Positions 43,014 to 54,800 of a stretch of DNA of 64,000 nucleotides are shown here, one piece after another (within the stretch, counting starts at the first letter, position 1; every line of letters begins with the position of its first letter). Source of the DNA: Blastomussa wellsi (lineage: Eukaryota; Cnidaria; Anthozoa; Scleractinia; Plerogyridae); NCBI GenBank assembly GCA_947652115.1, contig OX393562.1, forward strand, positions 28,958,289 to 29,022,288, written 5' to 3'. Both the position numbers and the translations under genes were made by a program. The notes under the pieces were generated by a model, which had not been told where the DNA came from, searched no databases, and saw nothing but the letters and a program-made list of their open reading frames with translations.

Positions 43014-45235
43014 ATGCTAAGAAGATTCTTTTACCTTTGGACGTTGTGTTTTCTATCTTCTGCTCTACTGGAAGGAGAGGGCAGCCCAATTCCGAAAGGG
43101 AAACATAATGCAGTCAAAGGTAGTGTTATTATACTTGAATCGTTCTTTGGAGAAACGGATGCAGTGATTTTTACAATGCCGGCTTGTGTTCCACGGTATT
43201 TTTTGTCACGCGTTATCTGTTTTTAAAATTCCCGCCGGTTAGCAAGAAAGATATTCTTGCACTGAGACAGTTTACTCTATTTTATTTACACGTATGCTGT
43301 GTTTACAGGAAAAAATGAAATAGTGAAAAGATCACAGTATGTTTACTATCCTCAAACGCCAGCGATATACCGCAACCAATATGCATATCAGCGAAGCAAC
43401 GTGATCCACGGACGCCGTCCGCAAAAAGGCAGGAAAAGTAAGCCACCTATACATATAACGAACCCTTAAACCAAACTGCTTAAAGGAGCCACGTCATGAT
43501 ATTTTGAGTTATTTTTTTACAACGGACCAAACTATCCTTAAAAACACCAAAGAGGTGGTACTAAACTAAAGAGAAACAAGGATGGTTGAGGATGAAGAAG
43601 ATTGAGACGGATTGCAGATCACGATTTTGAAACATTTAGGCTAAATTTTTCAAAAGGCAAAAACCGTGATGTAGTTCTTTAAACTTCAGAATACCCTTGA
43701 CTGATTGTTTGCCTTTCCAAACTTATAACCGACTCAGTCTCTCTGTAACACTACTTGACACTTTTGTTGGGAGAGAGGCTTTGAGTGACAACCGAAATGA
43801 CGTATCAGTGAAAGAGACTACAATCAATGGACAATTGAAATGAAAAAATAACGACTACCCCATTCAATGATGTAAAAAAGGGCGCGATTTGGCGTAAATG
43901 TGAATTCATCACTGATTAGGAGGCAGGGAGGGTTTTATTTATGTTTTTGCTCAGCCCAAGTGCACCTTCAACACATTTCTGATGCCATGGCCACCTAACA
44001 TAACAGTCAACTTAATGTCTTCAACTTAATGTCTGAATTATAAAGGAAGAGCTGATTAAATGAATTCTAGTTCCTTCTGGAGTTGTTCTGATTACTGAGG
44101 TGCCCGTAAGGAAAGGCTTCACTGTGCTCACTTTCTCACCATTTGCATTTTTTAAGGAAACTGCCGAAGAGTATGTCAGCACAGATGCACTCCAGACTGC
44201 GACTTTAGCTGCTGTGTACCGCCACCAGCTCCCGCAGTTGCTCCGCTGCCTCGTCCGCGCCCAGCTATGCCTGTACAGGCTTGTGCTTCCTACTGCCCGA
44301 GCTACTGTTTTCCTGATTGCAGTCCTAGCTGCTGCAGGCCACAGCAAATCCCTCAACTTGTTCAACCATTGCTGCCACCGCCTCCTCCACCATCCTGCCC
44401 TAGCAGCTGCCCAACGTCGTGTTATCCTCATTGCTCGCAGTCGTGCTGTCAGCAGTCACCAGTCCTGGCACAGCTTTACAAACCACTGGCAATCCCGCCT
44501 CCTGTTACCCAAGGGCAGTGTTCCCAAAGCGCATGTCCGCAGGCTTGTTTTCCTAAATGCTCACCCCAGTGTTGTGCCTCAACCCAGCGTCCACCTCTTG
44601 TATCCTCTTTTCCTTTACAACCTCCCCCTCCTCTCGTTGCCCCACCATCACCACCCCCGATAGTTATCCCACTTCCGCTTCCCATTCCTCAATGTCCGGC
44701 TCCGTGCTCGCCTTCCTGTCTCCCAACTTGCACCCCACAATGTTGCGCAACTACCCAGCCGCAGACGCAAGCGCAAGCACAACCCCCTCCCATAATTATC
44801 CTAGAACCTCCCTCCGCCCCACAGCCGCCAACATGCCCCGCGCCTTGCCCGACATCGTGCTATCCACAGTGCAATCCAACGTGCTGTTCCCCACCAGCTA
44901 AGGACGCTCCAAAACAGCCTCCTCTTCCTCCACCTCAAGCCCCACAGGCGCCGACATGCCCTGCACCCTGCCCTGCATCATGCTATCCACCATGCACTCC
45001 GACTTGCTGCTCTTCGCCAACAATGGCGGCCCCACCTCAACTTCCTCAACCCCCTCACACATTACCATACGCTGTGCCCGCTGCCCCAGCGCAAACGTGC
45101 CCTGGATCTTGTCCCAGTTCATGCGCACCTAGCTGCAGTGCGGACTGTTGCTGCAAGCCGCAGTATAATCCTAATGATGTCCAAGGTCTTTATCCACTTG
45201 ATTCCTCCCCGGATTGTCCAGCAAACAATGACTGA
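43014..45235 (+). CDS. secreted eight-CRD, proline-rich minicollagen-like protein, gene C (3 exons, 437 aa)
   Basis: Exons 43014-43119, 43309-43437, 44157-45235; GT-AG, phase 1 joins, 437 aa. Signal peptide about residues 1-22, then a basic, tyrosine-rich stretch (36-78) ending GRKRN directly before CRD1. CRDs: 81-98 CRRVCQHRCTPDCDFSCC, 121-138 CASYCPSYCFPDCSPSCC, 159-176 CPSSCPTSCYPHCSQSCC, 200-218 (C-x4-C first spacing), 258-275 CPAPCSPSCLPTCTPQCC, 305-322, 346-363 and 393-410. All fit C-x3-C-x3-C-x3-C-x3-CC, except that CRD4 has x4 first. Linkers of 20-40 residues are P/Q/A/V-rich and include P6 at 152-157. All CRDs lie in one exon, unlike gene B. No Gly-X-Y triplets. Known minicollagens place one CRD at each end of a short collagen helix; here the helix is replaced by proline-rich linkers, with far more cross-link sites per chain. 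Nematocyst location is inferred. Confidence 0.88.
43440..44156. other. gene C intron 2, nothing recognised
   Basis: No supported element; short open frames on both strands belong to shifted readings of exon 3 or are random. Confidence 0.45.
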
Positions 45236-45648
45236 TTGCATGCAAGCCATACATCTGACCGAGTTTCTAGTACTAGCATCATATTACTTGCATTTATTAA
45301 CATATTGGTGTATTATTTCTCGCCATGAAAGAAAGGTTAAGAACATTTTTAAAAGAGCGTTTTCATATGACGTCACGGACACCATATTGGTGTACCTAAA
45401 CAAGGAACGGCGGCCATGTTGTTGCCCAACCAATCCTTCGGGAATTGAACTATAATTTTAATGTAAATATCCTTTTTTGTCCGGTTATCAAGTTTGTTAA
45501 AACGCTCTACACACCACGTAAAGTTGGCCGTAAAAAAGTCCGCGGGAAAACTTTACAGACCAACTCTTCACCTGACCTGATATTCTATTGTAGATGTTTA
45601 TTCTCGGACGTATGCAACTTTTGCTTGTATTACGAGCCAAGCGTATAT

Positions 45649-45981
45649 ACTGTAAACTGCAGCTTATAAGCCCCCCTCCCCCACTTACAAGTCCCCCGGC
45701 TTTAGGCCCGTCTACCTGTAAACAAAAATTATAAGCCTCCCCCCTCTCTAGCTTCCCTTGTTTTGAGTGCAATTAATTCGATTTATTATGAAGTTTTAAA
45801 TCTTAATTAGAAACCAGTTAATGTAAAACGTATTTGATTAGCAATGCTATAGCTCTTTTCGAAGCAGTTTTTCTATTCCAGTAATATTCTAGGATATACG
45901 CCTCTCAGTTTATAAGCCCTCCTAAAACCCCTTACGAAGTTGAATCCCTGCCAGGGCTTATATAAACGACAGTTTACGGTA
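45649..45981. mobile_element. MITE with TACTGTAAACTG-type inverted termini
   Basis: Left ATACTGTAAACTGCAGCTTA and right (inverted) TACCGTAAACTGTCGTTTAT both lead into TATAAGCC/C-rich blocks. Related to 12486-12556. The TATAAGCCTCC word recurs inside. Confidence 0.7.
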
Positions 45982-46231
45982 GACACAGGCACTTGTTGTT
46001 CAAAGAATGGATAGTTATCCATTGGATAAATCGCTATCCGTTGGTTATCGTAGATTTATAAGGTGGTTGACGTTATCTAGTCTTTTAACAACTAGCCCCT
46101 GACATAAGGACATAAGTCTCCTTCGCAATCATTGGTTAGGTCAAGTTAAACTTTGAGTGACGACCCAAGCAAGACTAATTTTTTTTTTTGTACTTGGGAG
46201 AAAAAAACGAGAAACTATCAAAACGACAAAT

Positions 46232-46237
46232 GAATAG

Positions 46238-46282
<45 letters not shown>

Positions 46283-46480
46283 GTATAACAATATAATTTG
46301 GTTTTATCAACTGGGTTGATAATGTGAATTGGCCACCATAAAGAGATTCAAGAGCTGACGTTTCGAGCATTAGCCCTTCGCTCCGACGAAGGGCTAACGC
46401 TCGAAACGTCAGCTCTTGAATCTCTTTACGTTGGCCAATTCACATTATCAAACCAGTTGATAAAACCAAATTATATTATC
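46232..46480. mobile_element. head-to-head Penelope-like terminal repeats (long palindrome)
   Basis: 46301-46380 reads as the - orientation of the family-1 terminal repeat, and 46381-46480 is its + orientation directly abutting, so the two copies form a palindrome of about 180 bases with the junction at CCTTCG|CTCCGACGAAGGG. The + copy keeps CCGACGA, GAAAC, GTC of the hammerhead-like core. The left flank adds GTTTCTAAAGAAAC and TGCTGCGTCGGTGGGAAG. Confidence 0.8.
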
Positions 46481-46499
46481 AAAACGACAAGCTGCGTTG

Positions 46500-47275
46500 T
46501 AGCGAAATGAGAAAGCATACCAACGCATTTTTTAGTTTATCACGATGCAGAAAGCAACGACAATTACATTGAAATATATATATAGTTCGTTGTTAAGCAA
46601 ACGATCATTTATTTATTGTAACTTGTGTGTAAATAAAGTTTGTAGTGGCAAGGGGAAAATATTGTTGTTGCTGTTGTTTTCTTCAAATATATAAATCTGT
46701 AATGGTTTTGATAACAAATGATATGATAGAAATTTAGGGCTTGACGTCCTACAAAACCCAAAATGGGAGTTTACCTCGTTGTAAAAACGTATTTTTTTTA
46801 GTTTTAAGGGTATTGTGTTTCTGTTCTATATTGTTTTGAGATTCTATGTTGTCTTGGTAGTTCATTGTTTTCCATCACTAGTGAGTATGAGAGATTTTAA
46901 GATTCCTCAATTTATTGGCCGGGGAAATCCGAAATTCGAATTTCAAAATCAAACTGCTCCGGATTTACCAATCGAATCAACCCAAGGTCAAGAATGCAAA
47001 AAAATAATAAATAAAAAATAATGCATAATCTTAAAAAATATACCACGATTTTGTATATTTTCAAGCTCTATTATTATTATCTCAATTACATTTTGTATTC
47101 AATTTACCATGTATGTAGTTTTTATCCTTTAATATCTCTCGTGATTGTAACTTTTTTTCAATTTTGTATTGGCAGCTGCCAATTTATTTTAAACCCTACC
47201 TGTTAAATGATATGTGCATGTAAATATGCATATACTTGATATACCTTTTACTTTAATTCCACGTAGCCCATAAAC
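46500..47275. other. AT-rich spacer, nothing recognised
   Basis: Very AT-rich with short tandem TATA runs; no supported feature. Confidence 0.45.
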
Positions 47276-47436
47276 CTTATTCCAAAATGGCCGCTGATTT
47301 CTGCACATACAAATTGACCCTTGTTGCCTCGTTCACGATAAAATATTGTTTTGGTTTTTGAGCTTAAAATCGAGGCAACAAGGGCTAATTTGAATACCAA
47401 CAAAAGAATATTAAGATGGTAGCCATTTTGGAATAA
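47276..47436. mobile_element. palindromic MITE
   Basis: The left arm (TTATTCCAAAATGGCCGCTG, then CCCTTGTTGCCTCG) and the right arm (CGAGGCAACAAGGG, then AGCCATTTTGGAATAA) are complements with mismatches. It is about 160 bases. Confidence 0.75.
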
Positions 47437-47699
47437 TTAATGTGTATGATGTGTATTGACATAAAAATAACTCAGTAAATATAAGCTTACTTTCTCTTGC
47501 CTCAATTGTTGTTACTTAGGTTCACGGGAACGTATAATTAATGTCGCAAAAATGACCCAAAAATGGAAGAGGCAAATTTTGCGAAACTTAAACTTCACAA
47601 TTAGGAAGACAATCGCGTTGTGAGGAACTAACTTTCGCGAAAATTTTCCAAACGGGTAACCTCAGAATATACGCTATAGTTTGTAAAGCCCTAAAGCCA

Positions 47700-47890
47700 G
47701 TGAGATTGAAGAGAGTCATAACAAAACTTAACCAGGTAACTAGGTAGGTATGTAGGTAAAGTCTGCACACGAGAATATACACCTGTGTAGAAAGAGGCAC
47801 TGTGAGAGTTAAGTGCGTTGCCTAAGAACACAACGCAGTGCCCCGGCCAAGGCTCGAACCGCCCGATCTTGAATACAGGTCAGAACAATA
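47700..47890 (-). mobile_element. tRNA-derived SINE, minus copy
   Basis: On -, GGTTCGAGCCTTGGCCGGGG then CACTGCGTTGTGTTCTTAGG and AGTGCCTCTTTCTACAC, matching the SINE at 42250-42510 around box B and the following body. Confidence 0.65.
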
Positions 47891-47954
47891 TAATATCGAC
47901 CTAACGGAGTTGGACACTTGGTGATGAATTATACCACATAGTATAGTAATGAAT

Positions 47955-48145
47955 ACTAGCACTCGGTTAGCCTGGGTAGCACTTTAGCTATATAGCACTC
48001 CGGTTAGCCCACTAAGCACTCCGGTTAGCCTACTAAGCACTCCGATTAGCCTACTAAGCACTCCGATTAGCCTACTAAGCACTCCGATTAGCCTACTATG
48101 CGCTTCGGTTAGCCTACATAGAACTCCGGTTACCCTTCTCAGTTG
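47955..48145 (+). repeat. minisatellite, ~21-bp unit
   Basis: Units of the type CTACTAAGCACTCCGATTAG repeat about seven times, with GGTTAGCC and GATTAGCC variants. A looser continuation at 48260-48320 ends GCTTGCGATTAGCC. It matches the array type at 31890-32045. Confidence 0.85.
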
Positions 48146-48368
48146 TCACAAAGTTAGCCCGAAGCTCTATTGTTTTAGGGGCTATTAGGGCTAGGGTCCA
48201 TTGTTATTGTTGTTTATCATTTTCTCAGAAACATTCCGAAGAGATTCGTGGCGACCCACCATTCTAAGCACTTCGGTTAGACTAAATTAGCTTTAGGTTG
48301 CTTGCGATTAGCCTTCACATTAAATAGGGTCAGCGTCTTGTAGCCAAAAAATTGGAAATTTGGCGGCT

Positions 48369-48580
48369 GGTTTCGGTGGTGTAGTGGGGGTGATTCCCGC
48401 TTGGTAATCCATCGTCCCGGGATCAAGACTTCTTGGGGAAATTTTTTTCACCTTAAAAAAACATAGAAGGCAAGTGTGATTCATACCTCATGTATGGCAA
48501 CGTAAGAAGTCTCGCACAAGAAAACCTCCGGTAGGTCGATGTTATAATGTACCAACCCTAACCATTAGGCCAACCGCGCC
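48369..48580 (+). mobile_element. tRNA-like module behind the minisatellite
   Basis: TTTCGGTGGTGTAGTGGGGG and CATCGTCCCGGGATCAAGAC resemble the 5' part and T-arm region of a tRNA, and a T-rich tail follows. A convincing box B (GGTTCRANNCC) is absent, so this is probably a decayed SINE head. Confidence 0.45.
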
Positions 48581-48937
48581 TCCCACAGTTAATTGTCATC
48601 TTATGGTTATGGAAATGCACGTCATGTAGGCGATCTTTCCTTTTGATCTGTTGTATGATAAAGAGAAAGAAAACGTGATGTAAACTGGCAGTACGTCAGG
48701 GTTTTAAATTTCGGGTCATTAATTTTCGTCATGTCTTTAATTTTGCGATTTCTTGCCATCTCGAAAGTTATGTCCCGCGAAACTAAGTAACAACCACAAC
48801 AATTTCTATGCTATTTACATTTATATATTTTTAAAACTACAATTAGAAATTTGTTTCGGGACAAAAAGTAAAATTGAAATTCCTGGAGCTGAATCTTGAC
48901 CAGCTTTGCCCTCAGATTCTAATCACTGCACCATTCT

Positions 48938-51777
48938 TCAATATCCCCCTTGATTCCCAAACAATCGTTTTATTGCATCATTATGAGGGTTAACTTCTCC
49001 TAGCACATGCGGAATTTTTGACTCAAGGGTTTTCCACAATGCTTTGGCAGCAAGAGCCTCTGCATGTAGGTTAGGATGAAATCCATCCACAGGCTCAATC
49101 AACTCATACACTGCACTGCCTTGCTGTCTCCACTCCTGAGGAAACAAAAAATAATAAAACGAGTTAGCTGTAGTTTAGATTATCTATTTTGTGGCCGACT
49201 TCATAGAGATTTAATACTTATCTCTGCAGTGTGAATTAAAATAAAGTAAAGGTGTACGTCGCTATTATTATAATGACTGACTTGCACAGTTAATATATTT
49301 TGCTCATGCAAACTGTTAAATCTTTTTAAAGTTTGTAGCCAATTAGAAGGCCCTGGGAAAAGGGTGAGGGTAGGAGAGGGTCACATGGTAAGGTCTGTGT
49401 TTGAGCCTAGCTGAGTGGCCCATCAGGTATTAGCTTATCCTGGTTCCTTTTGGACGAATTAGGATTATTTCTACTCTTCCTTGAATAGGATGGTAGTCCA
49501 TTACAGGGTTACTTGCCAGCGTTAAACGTGCTGTAACCATTTAGGAATCTGGGTGAAGAGAGGCACTGTGAGACCAAGATCATAACAGACCCATAACACA
49601 GTGCGCCAGCCAGGGATGATCCCATACCATTTGCTCCAGAGTCCAATGTAATAATTATATAACCATAAGGCCACTGCACTTGGAGAGAAACAGATTAAAT
49701 AATGATCCATGTAAGAAGTGGGTATGGAATGAGGATGATGATTCTTAAATTATTCACTAAATTAAAACGGAGGACGCTGGTTGGTTGAATACTCCAGTTT
49801 AAACTGCAAACATTTTGAGAAGAGACCTTTTCTTCATGTTCAACTTTATCACGGCGCCACCGTGATGTCACGTACGGCGGAAATCTCGAAAATTCAACAT
49901 GCTGTATTTCAAACACAAGGGATACTATCCAGCTGGGAACTTGTGAATAGATATATGTTTAGGGCATCTTTCACGTGGTGACAATAAAAATTTAGCAGGC
50001 CCAGCGAATACCCCTCCCCCATATACCAGGCTATCAAACTTTATTTATGGGTTGTTTTCTCTCAATACAGTAAAGCACGATTTGTTATAATTGACTAAAA
50101 CGTGATACGAATAAATTCAAATTTCGTGCTATTACATACGGAAGCCAATGAAATGGATGGAATTCTATTCAATTAAGTAATTGGCATTTTTGATCACAAC
50201 GGAAGAGTTTGCATCCGCTTGGCGATTTCTACCTACTTCTTACGCGGAACATTACTTAAGTAGTCTGGATTCGAGAAGAACTTGGGGCTCAGTAGTTTTT
50301 TCTATTTGGGTTTACTTTCATTGCCCCTCTTTCTTTCTATAACCCAAGTGTATACATGGGTACATACTGCCAAACTTGGATCTGGGGTTACCCTGCCACG
50401 GACTAGCTTATACCACCCCCATCCAGCCCAGGGGCTCGTAAATTCGTAAAGATGTCTGTATATGTGGGAAATTAATCACCTCTTGTCTCTAAAAAACATA
50501 TTTTACATACTAGTTTTGCCCAACTAGTTTATGAAACTGGCTACATTGCCACTTACCCTGATAACTTGTTCCAAGGGACACTCGAAGTAATAGACATCAA
50601 AATTCCTGTATTTGGTAGACTCAGCCACATTTTTTAACACTGCACTTAACTGTGCAGCCCTTTCACTGGTTTTATTTCTGATAGTTTCATTAGAATTCAT
50701 GTACCCAAAACATGGTGAAATCTGCAAACAGTTCAGAAAATCATAGAACTGTTCATACGTCACGTCATTGCTAAGACTGCCAATGGGATGTATACGGTTG
50801 TGAAGACTATTATAAAGAATACGACCATCGACCAAACCTGTCAGAATCACATGGCTTCCATTCGGCAGACGCTTATCCAGACCTTGAAGTGTTTCAAGGA
50901 CATTTCTGTGCATCTGATCAGGAGTTGTCAGGTTATTAAGATCAGGCCTAGCCTGGCACACATCATTTCCCACTAGCGAGTAGAAAACCAGTGCAGGCTG
51001 GTCAAGTTTCTGATCTCTGGCCATGCTTTTGATGAGTTTGGAGTTCGCTTCAAATGAGTCTGCTCCATTCTTGGCCAGATTTTGATAATCTCGATGGTTG
51101 CAGTGGTTTCTTTCCCACAGTTTAAGATAAATGGAATCAGCTTGGCCTTTTTCCACTGGCCACCTGCAATTCAAACAAAATCTAATGTACAATCTTGGGT
51201 CCTCGCCAAAAGTCGCCAGCAATTAAAGCATGCATGTTGCCTTAGTACGAGACTTGGAGGTTTCCCTTGTCCGGTCGCCTAGTCTCCTCCACACAGGCCA
51301 AAAAATCACCGACTCCCCTCCCACAAACATATTTGTTTGACATTAATTTTGTTTGGACGTTTACAAGGTTCCGAATAGTTTAACTATTTATCGGTCTTTT
51401 CCAAGTTTCTCTGCAGTTCATTTTCAAGGTATTTAAAGGTCTTTAAGCACACAAAAAATGACATTGAGTTTCATCGACCCATATTCCTAAATTCATGTTG
51501 TTTGACAGCAAAGTGTCGAAGTTGTACTGTGTAGCTCAGTATAAGCAATTTAAAATTGATTATGACACCCAAAGAAACGCTACGCTTTACAGTAATCATA
51601 ATGGGGATACTTATAAAATAAAATAAAACCCTGGTTATTAAAAGAGATGACAGAAATGCAGAAATACAGTACAGAAAAAAAAACTGAAAATGAGACTATT
51701 TGAAAGTCACCATCGTATAAAGCTGAATCAATTATAATTAACAATTAGCCCACAAGTCTACTTGTTTTAGTATCATC

Positions 51778-51813
<36 letters not shown>

Positions 51814-54800
51814 CAATTACCAATTCCAATTACCGCTACCTAAAATGAATTTTCTTAAACGTTAACGTTCTTTCTCTTATCGAGGTGCAAATGCTTGGAA
51901 CAAATCAAATACGTGAGATAAGGGATCTTGCAAGCTTTAAACGTGCGATATCCTAGGACATATTTTACATCGTTAGGGCCCATTTCTACATTGCTTGTTT
52001 CATATTATTATATAGTAAATTATGATTGTTTAATACTAATTATTACTTAAATTTCCTTGTTATTAAATAATATTTTAGCGCTAAGTTATACCAAGCTAAT
52101 TAGTATTATTATATAGTAAATTATGATTGTTACTAATTATTACTTAAATTTCCTTAGTAATTAAGGAGTTTCGATCCTCGCTGATCCTAGACCAGTTAGT
52201 TGTTCCCTCAGCGGTTTGCCGTTGTGCAGATCTCCCGTTCTTGTGTTTCTTGATCGTGGGCATCCAAGCTTCAGGAATCTCGATTCCACTATCCCTGTTG
52301 ATGTTGTTAGGATGAAGTCTTATGTGAATAGCCTCTTTGACCCTGCGAGTGTACCAATGTTGATCACGATCAATAAACTTAACCTCGTCCCAAAGTGGGC
52401 AGTGTCCGGTGGTGTGGGCATGCTCTGAAACGGCGGAGGTCTGGGTACGGGCGAGCCGGATGTCTCGGTCGTCTTCTTTAATCCTGTCCTGCATGGGTCT
52501 CCCCGTCTCGCCGATACAGACTTTTCCGCATTCGCAGGGAATCTTGTAAACAACGCCGTCTTGTTTAGTCGGTTGAACAGCGTCTTTGGGCCGTACTAAT
52601 TGTGATTGCAAAGTAGTATCCGACAGCGCGCACTCCTTGTTGTTGTAGGCAGCGGCGAAGTTGTTCGGACAGGCCACTGACGTAGGGTAAAACCGCTCTG
52701 TTGTTTTGTCTTCTATTCTTATTTTAGCGCTAAGTTATACCTAGCTTATTAGTCCTTAACAATAATTTTATATCTTGCAATTTTTGGAATTTTTAGCATA
52801 TCTTGTAATTCTTACACGGCATGTCTGAAAACCAGCTTGCTGAGCCATTTACCGTGTTTTAAATAAAGTTGATTGATTGATTTGATTTGATTTAAATGTA
52901 AGTTGAAGAAGTATTTATTTGAGAATAAAACGAAAGAAAGCGTCACGCTCGATTGTCCTCCAGTAGCGTAGCCAATCAAAATGCAGTTATCACCAGTTGG
53001 GGGATACTAATGATTTGTAGTTACCTTGACGACCTTAAGTAGCCTGTATACAATGACAACTGCGGCCAATCCAACTCATTCTCTACTATAAAGGCAGCAT
53101 CTTTTAAAAATTTGGCGGAAAACAGGCGTGCTGTCAGCCATTCGGGAGGGATGTGGAAGTGGGCCGCCACTGAATCACCAAGAGTGATCACACCAAGATA
53201 CTCTGTATCTGAAAAAAATATCAGAATTAATTTCGATAAACTAAGATTAATCAATCAATCAATCACTCAATCAATCAAGAACTTTATTTAAGTGTCTATT
53301 CTTCTAGCTGGCCATAAGGCCTACGAATCGGGGACACTGAGATAGCACAACGTGCCCTAGCTCATTTGCATTGCGTATCCTTGCTGTACATAATTAGGGA
53401 TTAAAAAACAAGTTTATATTTTACCTACAAATCTCGCGGAACCCTAAAGTCATTTACTTTGTTTATCACTGTCAAAGTTATCACGAAACTGAATCTATGA
53501 CACAAATAACGATGAATTATGTTACACCGACAAAGAAATACCATGCACACACGCACATCACGAGAAAAAAAAACTCGTAGAGCAAGACTGGGATGCAAAA
53601 AGAAAATTTATGCCCATACCATAGGAAATCACCCACTCCGCCCCCCCCCCCCCCCCACCCCACGATAAAAAAGACAAATGGTCCACCCCTAATTATACTT
53701 ACTTACGAGCTGTTGTCGCTCCTAAACGAGCAAGGGGACCCCCATTTTTATTTCAACATTTAAGTTGCTATAACACAAACAATCGATAAGCGAAGTTTGA
53801 AAAACATCTCAGGGTGGGTTCTATTTTCGTGAAATGACCTTAAAATGGCATCCTCCCCGAGCCCCGGCGCACAAATTGGCCCGGCATTGGTGAAAACTAT
53901 GTACGGTCACTCTCTACCTTGAACAATTTGCTTGATATCCATCTCTTTATGTTCTAGGAGTATTTCCCGCATGGTGAAAGAACTTAATCATAATTTTGTG
54001 GCCATTTTAGCAAAAAAAAAAGCTGAAAAATTACCGTGACAGTGTTCCTTTAAGTATTAACAGGCCTGGAAAAAAAGCACCAACCTTTACAAAACAATTC
54101 CTCAAAAGGCTTTCCAGCAGAAACATTTGTGCCATAAATTCCATTGCAATTCGAGTCAACGGCAGCATCCCAATATATTGGCTTAGCACCTGGGTGAATG
54201 AAAGGATTTAAATCATTACAGTCTTTGCCCCTCCAAGACGTACCCCTGAACGACTCAACATCGGCACTATGTGTGTCTTTATCCCAATCTATCAGAGGCA
54301 AATAGTTTTTGAAAACATTATTAAACAATTTACAAAGTTGTTTGACACCAGGTACAGCACACGGATCGAAAGCCGGTCCTCCCAGTTGATAATAAAAACT
54401 TGCACTTTCGTGGGATAGTTTGGCTGCGATTTCCTTCCTTGCTTGGGACACTCTTTCGTGGAAATCATTCTTAGGCGGAAAAGCTCGGCAGTACGGTTGA
54501 CCTTTTTCCTGGTAGCACAGCTTAATGGCATGGCAAATTATGTCCGCAGAAACTTTCTCTTCAACGAGTTTAATGATCATCGGAACGTAAAATTCCCCAA
54601 CAGAAACACATACTTCTCTGTAGAAGGGATCAGGTAGAAAATGACATAGCTTGTCGTAAGCCTGGACGAATGTTTCGTTGTGTACAACGCTCAGCTGTTC
54701 CGTAAGAGCGACGATGGCGGTACAAGTAACGCAACCAACTCCTCCGTTCATGCCTTTTGGTATACTGTAACACGTTGTGGAAGAACAAAGCAAAATAAAC

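Noticed and set aside
44021..44685. Long open frames antisense to and out of frame with gene C exon 3
   Set aside because: They are shadows created by the biased Cys/Pro codons of the CRD frame; the real frame restores eight regular CRDs.
24496..45235. CRDs as keratin-associated, metallothionein or EGF-like domains
   Set aside because: The spacing x3/x3/x3/x3 with a terminal CC, alternating with prolines, fits the minicollagen CRD and none of these.
47955..48145. CRISPR-like regular repeats
   Set aside because: The units are contiguous with no unique spacers, and the context is eukaryotic; it is a minisatellite.
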